Source: Nocardioidaceae bacterium (GTDB lineage Bacteria > Actinomycetota > Actinomycetes > Propionibacteriales > Nocardioidaceae). Taken from it: DNA of 22,419 nucleotides. The position numbers were made by a program, and so were the translations under genes. The notes under the pieces were generated by a model. It did no database searches. It was given only the letters and a program-made list of their open reading frames with translations, and was not told where the DNA came from. Numbering within the stretch: the first letter of the stretch is position 1; each line of letters opens with the position of its first letter. Of the stretch, positions 1 to 8,456 are shown in pieces. The DNA lies in NCBI GenBank assembly GCA_013813125.1, contig JACCSH010000132.1:1-22419 (forward strand), given 5' to 3'.

Positions 1-1282
1 TGAGGTGTCCCAGGTCCAGCAGCAGACCCACCCCCTCCTTGAGGCCTCCGAGTTGAGGGTTGTTGTCGTAACGCACGGTTTCCCAAGCGGTCGCGGGATC
101 ATCGTCGAATGCCAGCGGCACCAGGTCAGGGTTCTCGCCGTCGACGCCCTGGGGATCGAAGTCGTCGGCGCTCTGGATGGCGATCGGCTGGGGACTGCTG
201 GCCGTGCCTTCTGACCGGGCTGGTGATGAGGCTCCCGGGACTGAAGGCCTGTCCGGTGTCCTTGCACCCGCCCCTTGCTGGCCGACCAAGTACGCAAGCA
301 GGACGGCTCCCACCACCAGTACCGCGGTCACGGTCCAGAGCAACGTGCGTCGCAGTGGCGATTCGTTACCTGCCGGTGGGTCCACGTAGATCGGCTGCTC
401 GCCCGTGAACGGACCAGTGCTGTCGCGGGACAACACCGCCGGCGGCCGCGTCGCACGCGATGCCAGCGCCGGTACCGAGGCGGCAATCAAGCCAGCGCTC
501 GGATTGGTTGGCACGCCCTCTTCGGACAGGATTCGGGTGAGTTCCGACTTGAACTCCTGGGCACTGTGGATAGGGGCGCCATAGCGGGAACCGTCGGAGA
601 GGACCCGGTCGCACACCGCGTCGAGTGAGCGAGGCACTCCTGCCCGCACCTGGCGGGGGCGGAGCAACCGGCCATGTTCAACCGGAGCTTCGGGCAACCC
701 ATTGACGGAGCTTCCCGGCCAGCGCGCGGTGAGACAGGCGTAGAGCAGGCGCCCGAGCCCAACCGTGTCGGCGAATTCGGGGTCGGCTGGGAGCGGCTCT
801 CCCCGCAGTGGCAGCGAAGTGCCCAGCCCCATGATCTTCACACCGCTGAATTCTGTGAGGACTATTGCGTCCGGTACCAGACGCCCATGGGGTAGTCCGG
901 TGCGGTGAGCCTTGACCACCGCTGCGGCAACCTCTCGCATCAGCCAGGCTGTCTTGGCGGCTGGGAGCGGACCGTCGGCCAGAATCAAGTCGAGTGACTG
1001 ACCAGTCGCCCATTCGCGCACCAGATAGCTGAGGGATCCGTCATCGATGGCATCGAACACCTGCAGCACACGGGGGTCCGCCACCCGCGCGGCCCGTTTG
1101 CCGCAGGCGATGAGGTCGTTGGCCCGCAGCGACGAGCTCGGCAGAATGTGAAGCACCACCGACCTCGCCAGAATGCGGTCCCGGGCCCTCCACGACTCAG
1201 ACTGGCCGTCTTGAGCCAGCAGGTCCTCGACGACATACCGTTCGGCAAGCACAAAGCCGGGTTCGACCAGATGCGCTCCCAC
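1..1282 (-). CDS. MurJ-associated pseudokinase membrane protein (partial, runs off left edge)
   Basis: An open frame of 427 codons runs without a stop from a GTG at 1282 to the window edge. Residues 8-250 read as a Ser/Thr kinase fold (PGFVLAERYVVEDLL, LVREWATGQSLDLIL, REVAAAVVKAH). The key residues are absent: no glycine-rich loop, His45 in place of the VAIK lysine (SVVLHIL), PHGRLVPD at 131-138 in place of HRD, and IMGLG at 150-154 in place of DFG. A proline- and threonine-rich linker (about 275-312) leads to one membrane segment (about 314-333). The external part then contains FDDDPATAW and GVGLLLDLG, resembling a discoidin/carbohydrate-binding-like fold. In mycobacteria the MurJ homologue carries a fused pseudokinase whose phosphorylated form binds FhaA; here the two are separate genes. 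The GTG is the only usable start in frame after the stop at 1403-1405, and it has an AGGAG about 11 nt upstream. The C-terminus is missing. The pseudokinase reading is well supported; the ligand is unknown. Confidence 0.85.
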   Translation of the reverse strand, partial: MGAHLVEPGFVLAERYVVEDLLAQDGQSESWRARDRILARSVVLHILPSSSLRANDLIACGKRAARVADPRVLQVFDAIDDGSLSYLVREWATGQSLDLILADGPLPAAKTAWLMREVAAAVVKAHRTGLPHGRLVPDAIVLTEFSGVKIMGLGTSLPLRGEPLPADPEFADTVGLGRLLYACLTARWPGSSVNGLPEAPVEHGRLLRPRQVRAGVPRSLDAVCDRVLSDGSRYGAPIHSAQEFKSELTRILSEEGVPTNPSAGLIAASVPALASRATRPPAVLSRDSTGPFTGEQPIYVDPPAGNESPLRRTLLWTVTAVLVVGAVLLAYLVGQQGAGARTPDRPSVPGASSPARSEGTASSPQPIAIQSADDFDPQGVDGENPDLVPLAFDDDPATAWETVRYDNNPQLGGLKEGVGLLLDLGHL

Positions 1283-1326
1283 GGTCTCTTGTACTCCTGT
1301 CGGATCTTGTCGTGCGGTGTGCGGGT

Positions 1327-1395
1327 TCAGTGCCGGCGTTGCTCTGCCTCCCAGACCAGCTGAGACGCCGACCAGGCCGCCCGCTTGCCTCTCAT
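1327..1395 (-). CDS. Possible 22-aa leader ORF upstream of the pseudokinase gene
   Basis: In the gap between murJ and the pseudokinase gene, an ATG at 1395 opens a 22-codon ORF (MRGKRAAWSASQLVWEAEQRRH) ending at a TGA at 1327-1329, 44 nt before the pseudokinase GTG. It is basic and contains two tryptophans. A TACGAT hexamer ends 6 nt before the ATG, as would fit a leaderless transcript. I recognise no family. It could be a translated leader, the remnant of an N-terminal extension in another frame, or chance. Low confidence. Confidence 0.25.
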   Translation of the reverse strand: MRGKRAAWSASQLVWEAEQRRH

Positions 1396-1401
1396 GATCT
1401 C

Positions 1402-1407
1402 ATCGTA
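1402..1407 (-). promoter_or_regulatory. Candidate -10 element (TACGAT) for the pseudokinase transcript
   Basis: TACGAT on the minus strand is followed by six bases and then the ATG at 1395. It matches the actinobacterial TAnnnT -10 form. No good -35 is visible. If it is real, the pseudokinase gene has its own promoter in addition to read-through from murJ. Confidence 0.35.
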
Positions 1408-1494
1408 GGCACCAGATCTGGCTCATTCAGCGAACCTGCTCATTGTCCGACCTGCCGCCGCCGCCCGAAATGGCAACCAGGCCAACTAACCGCG

Positions 1495-3228
1495 TCAGCC
1501 GCGCCTGCTGCGTGCTGCGACGAGCCTCACGATCGAGGCGGTCTCGCTGATCCGCAGCAGCCGTGCCAGCAGCAAGTAGCTGCCGACGCCTAGCAGACCG
1601 GACACCGCAAGGACCACCAGCACGTCGGCTTTGTCTCCGCTGGAACCTTTGATGTCCAAGAGCTCGAGGCCCCTCGTGCACAGCCAGGCAATCGCCGTCG
1701 CCAGCCCAGCAGCCAATGCCAGGCGGGCAACGTAGGTAGCCAGTTCCCGCTGCGCCAACCCGCCAAGCCGGCGGGCAAGCACAGAACTAGAGACGACTCC
1801 ACCCACCAGATATGACGTGCCGTAGGCAGCTGCGAGGGCAGGAGCCGTGTACGGAGCCGTGATCAGCGAGGTCAGCGCAATCACCGAGCCCATGTTGACA
1901 ACCGATATCAGGCATTGGATGAAAAAGGTGGTCCTGGTGTCCTCGAGGGCGTAGAAACCCCGCAGCGCCAGGTAGTGAATCGAGAACATGATCATTCCTG
2001 GGGCGAAGGCGATCATGGTCTGTCCCAGGGGCCCCGTGTCACCTTGGGCAGCACCGTAACCGAAGAGCAGAACGGCGGTGGGACCGCTGAGCACGCACAG
2101 CAGTGCAGCGAACGGGACGATGACGGCCAAGGCGAGGCGCATCGTCTGTGTCATCTCGGCGGCGACGTCTCGGTACAGCGAGTCTGCCGCTAACCGCGAC
2201 ATCAGCGGCACGGCTGCCGTCGCCAACGAGACCGTTACGATGGAGTGCGGCACCTGGGTCAGCAGGAAGGCATTCGCGTAGACAGTGAAGCCGGAGTCCG
2301 CGGCCGCCCCCGCACTGGCGAGGTGGACCATGACATAGAACGCCAACTGGTTGACCACCACCATGCCGACGGTCCATGAGCCGAGGCGCAGGGTGTGGCC
2401 GAGGCCGGTGCCGCGGAAGTCGAACCGCGGCCGGTAGGAAAAGCCGCTCGCCCGCAGATACGGAACGAGGATCGCCAACTGAACCGCGATCCCGACCGTG
2501 GAACCCAGTCCGAGGAGCAGCTCCTGCGTAGCGGTGTAACCACCGGTGGCGGACTCGTCGGCGTACATGAACAGATAGGTCACGATGATGGCGATGGAGA
2601 CGACGTTGTTGGCGATGGGCGCCCACATCATCGGTCCGAAGCGCCCACGTGCGTTGAGTATCTGCCCGATCAGGACGAACGTGCCATAGAAGAAGATCTG
2701 CGGCAGGCACCAGCGGGCGAAGTCAACTAGTGACTCGCGCGTGGCTGGGTCAGCCCAAATCGCGTCGTCGACCATGAGGCGCATCAACTGGGGAGCAAGG
2801 AGCACCAGCACAGCAGTGACCCCACCCAGCACCAGCGCGCCGAGGGTGACGATCCGGCTGGCGTAAGCGTCGCCGCCATCGGGGTCTGACTTGACGGCTC
2901 GGACAAGCTGTGGCACCAACACGGTGTTGAAAACGCCCCCGGCTACCAGGATGTACAGGCGGTTGGGAATGGTGTTCGCGAGCTGGGACACGTCAGCATG
3001 CTCCGCAACCCCAATCGCCGCCGCCAGCAGGCCAGCACGGAAGAAGCCAGTGAGGCGGGAAAGTGAGGTACCGACAGCCATCACGAGGCTGGACGACAGC
3101 AGGTTGCTTGCCTGCGCCGGGGGGTTTGGCGCGTCGGCGGGCTGGGAGAGTTCGCGGTGAACTGCCTCGGGAGGCGATGGCATTGACGTGTCCGGCGGGA
3201 GTTTCCCCGTACGGCGACGAGCGCTCAT
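1495..3228 (-). CDS. murJ: Lipid II flippase MurJ (MviN)
   Basis: A 577-aa polytopic membrane protein of the MviN/MurJ (MOP exporter) family, which moves lipid-linked peptidoglycan precursor across the cytoplasmic membrane. The first ~42 residues are a proline-rich cytoplasmic tail. From there the protein is a succession of hydrophobic segments, as expected for the usual 14-helix fold. The first helix has the signature SRLTGFFRAG (Arg58, Arg64), matching arginines needed for function in the E. coli protein, and the next part has IPNRLYILVAGGVFNTVLVPQLV. It ends about residue 577 in a short basic tail (RLVAARSRRG) with no fused kinase domain, unlike the mycobacterial homologue. The ATG overlaps the stop of the preceding DUF6049-type gene by 4 nt, so the two are probably translationally coupled. 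Confidence 0.95.
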   Translation of the reverse strand: MSARRRTGKLPPDTSMPSPPEAVHRELSQPADAPNPPAQASNLLSSSLVMAVGTSLSRLTGFFRAGLLAAAIGVAEHADVSQLANTIPNRLYILVAGGVFNTVLVPQLVRAVKSDPDGGDAYASRIVTLGALVLGGVTAVLVLLAPQLMRLMVDDAIWADPATRESLVDFARWCLPQIFFYGTFVLIGQILNARGRFGPMMWAPIANNVVSIAIIVTYLFMYADESATGGYTATQELLLGLGSTVGIAVQLAILVPYLRASGFSYRPRFDFRGTGLGHTLRLGSWTVGMVVVNQLAFYVMVHLASAGAAADSGFTVYANAFLLTQVPHSIVTVSLATAAVPLMSRLAADSLYRDVAAEMTQTMRLALAVIVPFAALLCVLSGPTAVLLFGYGAAQGDTGPLGQTMIAFAPGMIMFSIHYLALRGFYALEDTRTTFFIQCLISVVNMGSVIALTSLITAPYTAPALAAAYGTSYLVGGVVSSSVLARRLGGLAQRELATYVARLALAAGLATAIAWLCTRGLELLDIKGSSGDKADVLVVLAVSGLLGVGSYLLLARLLRISETASIVRLVAARSRRG

Positions 3229-5492
3229 GCGGGGAGCTGACCTCTCGGTCTGAACCCCGTGGTTCGGATCCGGCGGTAGATGCGGAGGATGGATGCCACG
3301 ACGATCACGGCTGCAGCCAGACCGAACACCAGCCAGATGACCAACCCGATCTGGGTCGCCCGGACGTCAACCGCTACCGGCTTGCCGAACGGGTGTTGGC
3401 TGGCGGTCGACAGTCTGGCTCGCACGGCCGTGAGACCAGAGCCGTTGGCGCGACTGACCACCTCTACATCGCGCTGGCGACCGGGCTCCAACACGATTGG
3501 CTTGAGGGGCTCGATCTGGAAGTCCGGATCTTGCGCCACGACGTCGATCATCACCGTCACGGGAATGTCAAGCCCGTTGCTCACAGTAAGTGGGAACCGC
3601 CCCGTCTTGCTGGAGAAGGTCACAAAGGAGGGTCCAGTCAGGGTGACCTTGCTGACCTGCGCCGCCTTGTCGCGCTTCGACTGCCGGATCAGCGCGGTGG
3701 CGCGGTTGGGATGGTTTTGTCCCCAGAAAGAGCCGGCGCTGGCGAGCTCCCGGGTGAACTCCAGCGAAACCCGCCGCTGCCCCGCGAGCAGCCCCACGAA
3801 GATCTCGCCGATGATGCGCAACTCTGCGATCTTGTCGGACAGCTCCAAGGGAAAGCTGGCGCGGGCGTTCTTGGGAAGCCTGACGGGCCCGGTGTAGGGA
3901 GCCGTTGTGAAGGTCCCCGCGTCCGCAAGGCTGGTCGCCGACAGAGGCGCGAAGCCGTACACCGATCCGAACTCTGCGGCGTCGGTGTCGGAAGGGTTCC
4001 ACCGCAGCGGTGCGGCCAGCACGGATGTCTGAGCGCGCGAAGAACTCATGGCTCGGATCGCTGCCTCGGCGGCCACGGACTGGCGGAGTTGAAGCATATC
4101 GACGGTTGGCGTGAACGCCACGCCTCCGATGCGCGGGCGAGTGACGATAGCCCGCAGCGGCCCGTCGGTGGTGCCGAGCGTGACCTGCGCGGGAGGGTAG
4201 GTGTCGGGCTCGAGGAACTTGTCGCGGATGGCCGGCAGGCTCACTTGGGAAACCACCTGGACGGCGGCGCCCGCAGACCGGGTGCGAGCGAGGCCTCGCC
4301 GAGTGGACAGGCCCTTGTTGGGCCAGTTCGTGATGGCGCCGTTGAGGTTGGTCTCGGCGGCAAAGGTCTGTCCGGCGAGAACCGCGGCCTCGATCACGGT
4401 CGGCATGTCGGCGTCGGTGAGGGCGCTCGAGGCTGGGCTGCCCCACGGTAGCAATGTGAGCCCTTGGCGCGCCGAAACTGCTTCCAGGTCCGCGATCCAG
4501 TCGGCGGCCACGCGTGAGCTGTCGGCGTCGCCTCGGGTGTCGACAGCGTCGGAGCCCCTGCCCTCGCGGACGACGTAGCCGGCTGCCATGTCCCGGCAGG
4601 CTTGCAGGACGGCGGGGTCGGCTACCAGTTCGACGGTGTTGGCTGGGACCGACAGGGCAAAGTTCAGCACGTTGCGCAGCCGCCCACCCTCCCCCACAGC
4701 CGCCGCGAGCGACTCGTCGGTGAAGGCGCCGTCGGGGTAGCGGCTCACCGGTGCACTCAGCGGCAACAGAGTCAACAGCCGGGTCGGTGCGAGCTTGTCG
4801 GTAGTCCCCACCGGCAGGAGGGGCATCAACGTATCGACGCGGGCATCTGCCTCAGTATCTCGACCATCGCGGGTCCCGGCCAAGACGATGACGCCCATGT
4901 GATAGACGCCGGGGGTCTGGTTGATGGGCAGGCGCGCGAAAGGGACCGAGAGGGAGTAGGGCTTCTCCTCACCGGGCAGCAGCGGACCGATCTCGTCAAA
5001 CCGCCCGTACTTCTCGACCGGAATTCCGAAGCCGCCTTCGATCAGGTCAAACGCGTCGAGTTCTGACTTGGTGGTGGCGGGTTCAGGCGTCATCGTGAGA
5101 TAGACCTGCGCGTCGGTCCACCGGGAGTCACTCGGGTTGGAAACCACGCCCGAGACCTCAACCGGCTCGCCTGGGGCGATGTCAACAGACGACACGTCGT
5201 CGATGGTGACCGCCAAAGGAGTGCTGGCGGGCTCGCTGACGACCTCCGCGGTCTGTTGGAGTCCGCTGCCGACCTGCGCTGCCGGCTGGGCCTGGGTGCC
5301 GGCCTCCCCCCCGCGCGCGCCTGCTGGTCGCTGACCCCTCAAGGTTTCCGGCAAGCCGGCCGCCGACAGGTGTTGGTCGGACCCGGTGGAAAGAGTGGCG
5401 GATGCCGGCGTAACGATCCCCTGGGTGATGGTGGACCCAAGAAACCCGGCAGCCATACCGGACGCGAGGACTCGGCGAGCGGAGGGCCTCAC
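3225..5492 (-). CDS. DUF6049-type secreted, membrane-anchored protein
   Basis: A large exported protein of about 755 aa whose homologues sit between pcnA and murJ in many actinobacteria (Rv3909 in M. tuberculosis). The biochemical role is unknown; position suggests a part in cell-envelope assembly alongside MurJ. The N-terminus from the chosen GTG is a plausible signal peptide (RPSARRVLASGMAAGFLGS, then TPASA). The middle is extracellular, with beta-rich stretches such as VTIDDVSSVDIAPGEPVEVSG near the start and LTVSNGLDIPVTVMIDV near the end. The C-terminus has one membrane helix (LVIWLVFGLAAAVIVVASIL) and a basic tail (RIYRRIR). The frame is open back to an ATG at 5573, but that would abut the divergent pcnA start. 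The GTG at 5492 has AGCAGGA about 9 nt upstream and starts directly before the signal peptide, so I prefer it. Confidence 0.85.
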   Translation of the reverse strand: MRPSARRVLASGMAAGFLGSTITQGIVTPASATLSTGSDQHLSAAGLPETLRGQRPAGARGGEAGTQAQPAAQVGSGLQQTAEVVSEPASTPLAVTIDDVSSVDIAPGEPVEVSGVVSNPSDSRWTDAQVYLTMTPEPATTKSELDAFDLIEGGFGIPVEKYGRFDEIGPLLPGEEKPYSLSVPFARLPINQTPGVYHMGVIVLAGTRDGRDTEADARVDTLMPLLPVGTTDKLAPTRLLTLLPLSAPVSRYPDGAFTDESLAAAVGEGGRLRNVLNFALSVPANTVELVADPAVLQACRDMAAGYVVREGRGSDAVDTRGDADSSRVAADWIADLEAVSARQGLTLLPWGSPASSALTDADMPTVIEAAVLAGQTFAAETNLNGAITNWPNKGLSTRRGLARTRSAGAAVQVVSQVSLPAIRDKFLEPDTYPPAQVTLGTTDGPLRAIVTRPRIGGVAFTPTVDMLQLRQSVAAEAAIRAMSSSRAQTSVLAAPLRWNPSDTDAAEFGSVYGFAPLSATSLADAGTFTTAPYTGPVRLPKNARASFPLELSDKIAELRIIGEIFVGLLAGQRRVSLEFTRELASAGSFWGQNHPNRATALIRQSKRDKAAQVSKVTLTGPSFVTFSSKTGRFPLTVSNGLDIPVTVMIDVVAQDPDFQIEPLKPIVLEPGRQRDVEVVSRANGSGLTAVRARLSTASQHPFGKPVAVDVRATQIGLVIWLVFGLAAAVIVVASILRIYRRIRTTGFRPRGQLPA

Positions 5493-5524
5493 CGAGTTGC
5501 ATCCTGCTCGACTCTCACAGATTG

Positions 5525-5530
5525 ATGCTA
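5525..5530 (-). promoter_or_regulatory. Candidate -10 element (TAGCAT) for the DUF6049-murJ unit
   Basis: On the minus strand TAGCAT lies 32 nt ahead of the preferred GTG at 5492, leaving room for a short leader with the ribosome binding site. No convincing -35 is visible. It shares an 80-base divergent interval with the pcnA promoter candidate. Confidence 0.25.
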
Positions 5531-5560
5531 ACCGGTGAGGTCGGCCATACCGGTGGCTCC

Positions 5561-5566
5561 TACAGT
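5561..5566 (+). promoter_or_regulatory. Candidate -10 element (TACAGT) for leaderless pcnA
   Basis: TACAGT ends 8 nt before the GTG at 5575 and there is no clear Shine-Dalgarno sequence between. This is the spacing expected if transcription starts at the GTG itself. No -35 match is apparent. Confidence 0.4.
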
Positions 5567-5574
5567 GGTGCATC

Positions 5575-7014
5575 GTGTCTCATCGGCAATCCCTAGACGA
5601 CGCCCAACGGGTGGCCGTGCGCGAACTGGTTGCCGCCTCTCCAGTCATGAGCCAGCTTGGGTCGCGATTCGTCAAGGCGGGTCAGGAGATCTGGCTCGTC
5701 GGCGGGTCGGTTCGCGACGCGTTACTTGGCCGGCTCGGCACCGATCTCGACTTCACCACATCGGCTCGGCCGGACGAAATAGAGCGCTGCCTCGAGGGCT
5801 GGGTCGACGCTCGGTGGGATGTCGGACGCGATTTCGGCACCATCGGGGCTCGTGCTGGTCAGTGGCAGATGGAGATCACCACCTACCGGGCCGATTCGTA
5901 CGACCCGACATCTCGCAAGCCAACGGTCGCCTTCGGAGACAGCGTGGTAGGCGACCTGCGGCGGCGTGACTTCACCGTCAACGCCATGGCGGTGTCCTTG
6001 CCTGAGCTGCAGTTCCTCGACCCGTTCGGAGGATTGCGAGACCTTGCCGGCAGGGTGATCCAAACTCCGGCGACAGCCGAGGAGTCCTTCACCGACGACC
6101 CTCTGCGGATGATGCGAGCGGCTCGTTTCGCAGCCCAGCTCGGCTTCACGGTTTCACCGGGCGTGGTCGAGGCGATGTGCACGATGACCGACCGTATCTC
6201 CATCGTGTCCGCAGAGCGCGTGCGAGACGAGCTCGTGAAGCTGGTCCTCGCCGACCAGCCACGCATCGGACTGATGCTGCTGGTCGAAACCGGGCTCGCT
6301 GGGCAGGTGCTGCCCGAACTGCCCGCGCTGCGGCTCGAACGGGACGAGCATCACCGCCACAAGGACGTCTACGAGCACTCCTTGACCGTATTGGATCAGG
6401 CGATTGCGTTGGAGAGCCGCCTTCCACCGGGCACAGCCGATCTGGTCACTCGGTTGGCCTCCTTGCTGCACGACATCGGCAAGCCCAGCACTAGGCGCTT
6501 CGCCCCAGACGGGTCGGTGACCTTCCACCACCACGACGTCGTGGGCGCCAAAATGACGAAGCAGCGGTTGCGGGCGCTGCGCTTCTCCAATGGCGTCATC
6601 GACGACGTGGCCAAGCTTGTCGAGCTGCACTTGCGCTTTCATGGATACGGCTCGGGCGGGTGGACCGACTCGGCCGTTCGTCGCTACGTACGAGATGCCG
6701 GACCTCTGCTGGATCGGCTGCATGTCCTGACCCGCGCCGACTGCACGACACGAAACCGCCGTAAGGCCGAGCGTTTGAGTCGCACCTACGACGAGCTGGA
6801 GCGTCGTATCTCCGAGCTGGCTGCCGAGGAGGAGCTGGCCGCGATTCGACCGGATCTCGATGGCCAGCAGATCATGGACATCCTCGGGATTCGGCCGGGT
6901 CCACTGGTGGGCGAGGCCTACCGCTTCTTGCTCGAGCTGCGGATGGATCAAGGGCCGCTGGGTGAGGAACGTGCGAGGCGCGAGCTGCTCGACTGGTGGG
7001 CGGCGCGTCGGTGA
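5575..7014 (+). CDS. pcnA: CCA tRNA nucleotidyltransferase
   Basis: A 479-aa enzyme that adds or repairs the 3'-CCA end of tRNAs from CTP and ATP in the cytoplasm. It has the class II polymerase-beta nucleotidyltransferase head: VGGSVRDALLG at 42-52, the metal-binding TDLDF (Asp57, Asp59), and RRDFTVNAMA at 130-139. The domain FTDDPLRMMRAARFAAQLGF follows at about 172-191. The C-terminal half is an HD phosphohydrolase-like domain with HRHKDVYEHS and LLHDIGKP (His299-Asp300), the usual architecture of the long actinobacterial form. The length is normal. The GTG start has no good ribosome binding site but follows a TACAGT at leaderless spacing. It is divergent from the DUF6049-murJ unit and convergent with the decarboxylase, 12 nt apart. 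Confidence 0.95.
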   Translation: MSHRQSLDDAQRVAVRELVAASPVMSQLGSRFVKAGQEIWLVGGSVRDALLGRLGTDLDFTTSARPDEIERCLEGWVDARWDVGRDFGTIGARAGQWQMEITTYRADSYDPTSRKPTVAFGDSVVGDLRRRDFTVNAMAVSLPELQFLDPFGGLRDLAGRVIQTPATAEESFTDDPLRMMRAARFAAQLGFTVSPGVVEAMCTMTDRISIVSAERVRDELVKLVLADQPRIGLMLLVETGLAGQVLPELPALRLERDEHHRHKDVYEHSLTVLDQAIALESRLPPGTADLVTRLASLLHDIGKPSTRRFAPDGSVTFHHHDVVGAKMTKQRLRALRFSNGVIDDVAKLVELHLRFHGYGSGGWTDSAVRRYVRDAGPLLDRLHVLTRADCTTRNRRKAERLSRTYDELERRISELAAEEELAAIRPDLDGQQIMDILGIRPGPLVGEAYRFLLELRMDQGPLGEERARRELLDWWAARR

Positions 7015-7026
7015 CCCTCGCGCCGC

Positions 7027-8421
7027 TCAGGCGACCGAGGAAACAATCAGCTCTACCGCCTCCCGGATCCGGACCGGATGCGAGCGGTGCGAGAGTATGC
7101 ACATCCGTAGATAGGTATCGCCTCGGATAGGAGCGGAAGAAAGCCACAGCCTGCCGCTCGAGTTGACGCGATCCAGCAGGTCTTCCGCATCCTCGTTCGT
7201 GCCGTTGAGCGGTCGGAAGGCCACCAGTGACAGCTCGGGCGGCCACGGCGCCTCGAGTTCTGGTGCCCCGTCGAGGCGGTCATGGACGAAGCGCGCGAGG
7301 TCGAGCTTCTCGTCAAGAGCACGAACGAACGCGTCTACGCCGTGAAGGTGCAGGGGCAGCCACAGCCGCAGCCCCCGGAAGTCGCGGGTGAGCTCGGGAG
7401 TGAAGGAGGAGAAGTCTGGCAGGTCCGGGTCTTCGGACGGCCGAGGGAGGTAGTGCGCCCGCACTTCGTGCGCACGGCGCAACGCTTCACCGTCTCTTGC
7501 CAGCAGGCAACCCGTGCCGTAGGGCAAGAACATGCCCTTGTGCGGGTCGAGGGTGATCGAGTCGGCCTTCTCGATCCCTTGAAGGGCCTGCCGTCCCCGC
7601 TCGGTCAGCTGGAAGAAGCCTCCGTAGGCGCCGTCCACGTGGAACCACAGCTGTTCTTCTTCCGCGACCTTCGCCACGTCCGCGAGCGGATCGATCGCAC
7701 CGCTGTTGATTGTGCCGGCACTCGCGACGACCAAGAAGGGAGTTCGGCCGCGCACTCGGTCCGCTGAGATGGCCTGACGTAGCGCGTCAGTGTCCATCCG
7801 AAGGGCATCGTCTGTCGACACAATCCGTACGGCGTCTCTCGGTAGTCCGGCGATGAGAGCTGACTTCGCGATGGAGTGGTGAACCTCGGCGGAGACGTAC
7901 AGCGTGCCGTCGAGGAAACGCTCTCCGAGCTTGGAGGTGCGTGCAGCGACGATTGCGGAGAAGTTCGACATGGAGCCACCTGGCGTCAGGACGCCTTGCG
8001 ATGTCGCGGGCAACCCGAAGATCTCGCAGAGCCAGGTCAACACGCTCACTTCCATCTGCACCAGGGCGGGTGCAGGCAGCGCCACTCCGGTATAGCGGTT
8101 GACCACGCAGGCGACGAAGTCAGCCAGAGCCGCCGAGTAGAGCCCGCCGCCTGGGATGTAGCCCACAAATCCGGGGTTGGCGGTGTCGAAACCCTTGCCA
8201 GCCGCCTTCTCGATCGTGTCGAGCAGCTGCCCTAGCGCGGTGGCGTGCTCTGGTGGTGGTGCGCTCAAAGACCTAAGAAGTGGCTCGAGCCCGGAGTAGT
8301 CGGAGGTTTGAGCGTCGTAGCGGTCTTCGATGAACCGAGTGACAAAGTCGACGACATCGGCTCCCATCGAACGCATCTCATCCAACGGCGGATCGAATGG
8401 TGATCGAGAAGGCTCGGGCAT
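7027..8421 (-). CDS. PLP-dependent group II amino acid decarboxylase
   Basis: A 464-aa member of the aromatic-L-amino-acid / glutamate decarboxylase family (PLP fold type I), which releases CO2 from an amino acid to give an amine. Visible are NPGFVGYIPGGGLYSAAL near the N-terminus, GVLTPGGSMSNFSAI (phosphate-binding loop), EVHHSIAKSA with the ring-stacking histidine (about His182), FHVDGAYGG with the aspartate that pairs the pyridine nitrogen (about Asp263), and LDPHKGMF with the PLP lysine (about Lys295). The substrate cannot be read from sequence; an aromatic amino acid is one possibility. The ATG at 8421 is preferred because TACCAT lies 6 nt upstream. A GTG two codons earlier (8427) is also possible. 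It lies about 35 nt downstream of the MFS transporter on the same strand, so the pair may make and export, or import and use, one compound. Confidence 0.88.
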   Translation of the reverse strand: MPEPSRSPFDPPLDEMRSMGADVVDFVTRFIEDRYDAQTSDYSGLEPLLRSLSAPPPEHATALGQLLDTIEKAAGKGFDTANPGFVGYIPGGGLYSAALADFVACVVNRYTGVALPAPALVQMEVSVLTWLCEIFGLPATSQGVLTPGGSMSNFSAIVAARTSKLGERFLDGTLYVSAEVHHSIAKSALIAGLPRDAVRIVSTDDALRMDTDALRQAISADRVRGRTPFLVVASAGTINSGAIDPLADVAKVAEEEQLWFHVDGAYGGFFQLTERGRQALQGIEKADSITLDPHKGMFLPYGTGCLLARDGEALRRAHEVRAHYLPRPSEDPDLPDFSSFTPELTRDFRGLRLWLPLHLHGVDAFVRALDEKLDLARFVHDRLDGAPELEAPWPPELSLVAFRPLNGTNEDAEDLLDRVNSSGRLWLSSAPIRGDTYLRMCILSHRSHPVRIREAVELIVSSVA

Positions 8422-8427
8422 GGCCAC

Positions 8428-8433
8428 ATGGTA
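8428..8433 (-). promoter_or_regulatory. Candidate -10 element (TACCAT) for the decarboxylase gene
   Basis: On the minus strand TACCAT is followed by six bases and then the ATG at 8421. No strong Shine-Dalgarno is present in the short gap after the transporter gene. This suggests a leaderless transcript of the decarboxylase alone, in addition to any read-through. Confidence 0.35.
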
Positions 8434-8456
8434 GGGCGCCTGGCGACCGTGCCCGC

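Noticed and set aside
3063..4451. 462-codon plus-strand open frame
   Set aside because: It lies opposite the DUF6049-type gene and the murJ start. Its product is low-complexity (rich in Arg, Gly, Asp and His) with no family features, as expected for an antisense frame in GC-rich DNA.
5493..5573. Longer DUF6049-type start at ATG 5573
   Set aside because: It would place its first codon one base from the pcnA GTG. The extra residues do not look like a signal peptide, whereas the GTG at 5492 has a ribosome binding site and directly precedes one.
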